A stretch of DNA of 64,000 nt from Nelumbo lutea (Eukaryota > Streptophyta > Magnoliopsida > Proteales > Nelumbonaceae): contig JAKGHH010000001.1 of NCBI GenBank assembly GCA_022828595.1, positions 206,727,813 through 206,791,812 of the forward strand, in the 5' to 3' direction. The position numbers and the translations under genes were made by a program. Positions within the stretch are counted from its first letter, which is position 1; the number at the start of each line of letters is the position of its first letter. Below the pieces are notes generated by a model. The model was not told the DNA's origin and did no database searches. It saw only the letters and a list, made by a program, of their open reading frames with translations. Shown one piece after another: positions 63,761 to 64,000 of this stretch.

Positions 63761-64000
63761 GGCAAGGTGGTGGCCAGGCTAGGGGGATGGTTTCCTTGAA
63801 GAACAAAGGAAGACCAGAGGTGAGGAGTTAATAAGAGGATCAAGGCAAGGAGAGTGGAGAGACGACTGAGCAAGGAGTCCAATAATGGGGTTAATCAATG
63901 GCTAAATGAATGAATTTTGTTATGAGAATGATCTCTATTTATAGGGAAGATCCCGAGATCCTTAAAGGAATGAGCTAAATGTGTTTTTTTTTTCTACTAG
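63761..64000 (-). repeat. LTR-like sequence in reverse orientation
   Basis: Read on the - strand: TAGCTCATTCCTTTAAGGATC, CGGGATCTTCCCTATAAATAG, ATCATTCTCATAACAA. This matches 57975-58050 of the Tat 5' LTR. It therefore belongs to a related element that points left and continues outside the window. Confidence 0.55.

Overview
This window is plant nuclear DNA, almost certainly from a flowering plant. It is AT-rich and non-prokaryotic, has GT-AG introns, and is packed with Ty1/copia and Ty3/gypsy LTR retrotransposons, plant L1-type LINEs and several families of short inverted-repeat DNA elements. I cannot name the species. Only two host-gene segments were found. The first is three exons on the + strand (20782-28252) encoding the cysteine-rich C-terminal module of a plant CHFR-type E3 ubiquitin ligase. 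The second is three exons on the - strand (42726-43856) encoding the N-terminus of a CHR28-type SNF2 helicase-like protein. In both cases the rest of the gene is not visible here, so each may be a relic or a gene with very long introns.

Layout. 0-4 kb: LINE tail, a decayed copia 3' end carrying a small MITE, and a 110-bp tandem array. 4-15 kb: a nest in which an old copia (same family as the 34-40 kb element) was hit by a MITE, a second copia (B) inserted in that MITE, a third element (D) inserted in the old copia's protease region, and copia C then inserted into the LTR of D. 15-20 kb: MITE fragments and a + strand gypsy 5' part, interrupted by a MITE that itself contains a second MITE. 20-34 kb: CHFR-like exons whose introns hold an LTR element carrying a DUF4283-type ORF, copia remnants, a GC-rich solo LTR and copia E. 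34-40 kb: copia F. 40-46 kb: LINE pieces around the SNF2-like exons. 46-51 kb: a chromodomain gypsy (chromovirus) inserted in a LINE. 51-57 kb: LINE endonuclease split by a MITE, a repeat-rich element, a copia gag relic within a spaced inverted repeat, and a Harbinger-type MITE. 57.5-64 kb: a + strand Tat-clade gypsy.

The elements do not work together as one system; they record successive insertions. Target-site duplications, split reading frames and LTR divergence give the order. Nearly all copia elements lie on the - strand and use an initiator-Met-tRNA-type primer site. All coding regions of the elements carry stops or frameshifts.

The most unusual observation is in the Tat-clade gypsy. 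Its pol reading frame contains two segments of about 80 bp, one just before and one inside the reverse transcriptase. Each has GT-AG ends, a plausible branch point and a pyrimidine tract, and removing each restores the conserved protein exactly. They look like spliceosomal introns inside a retrotransposon.
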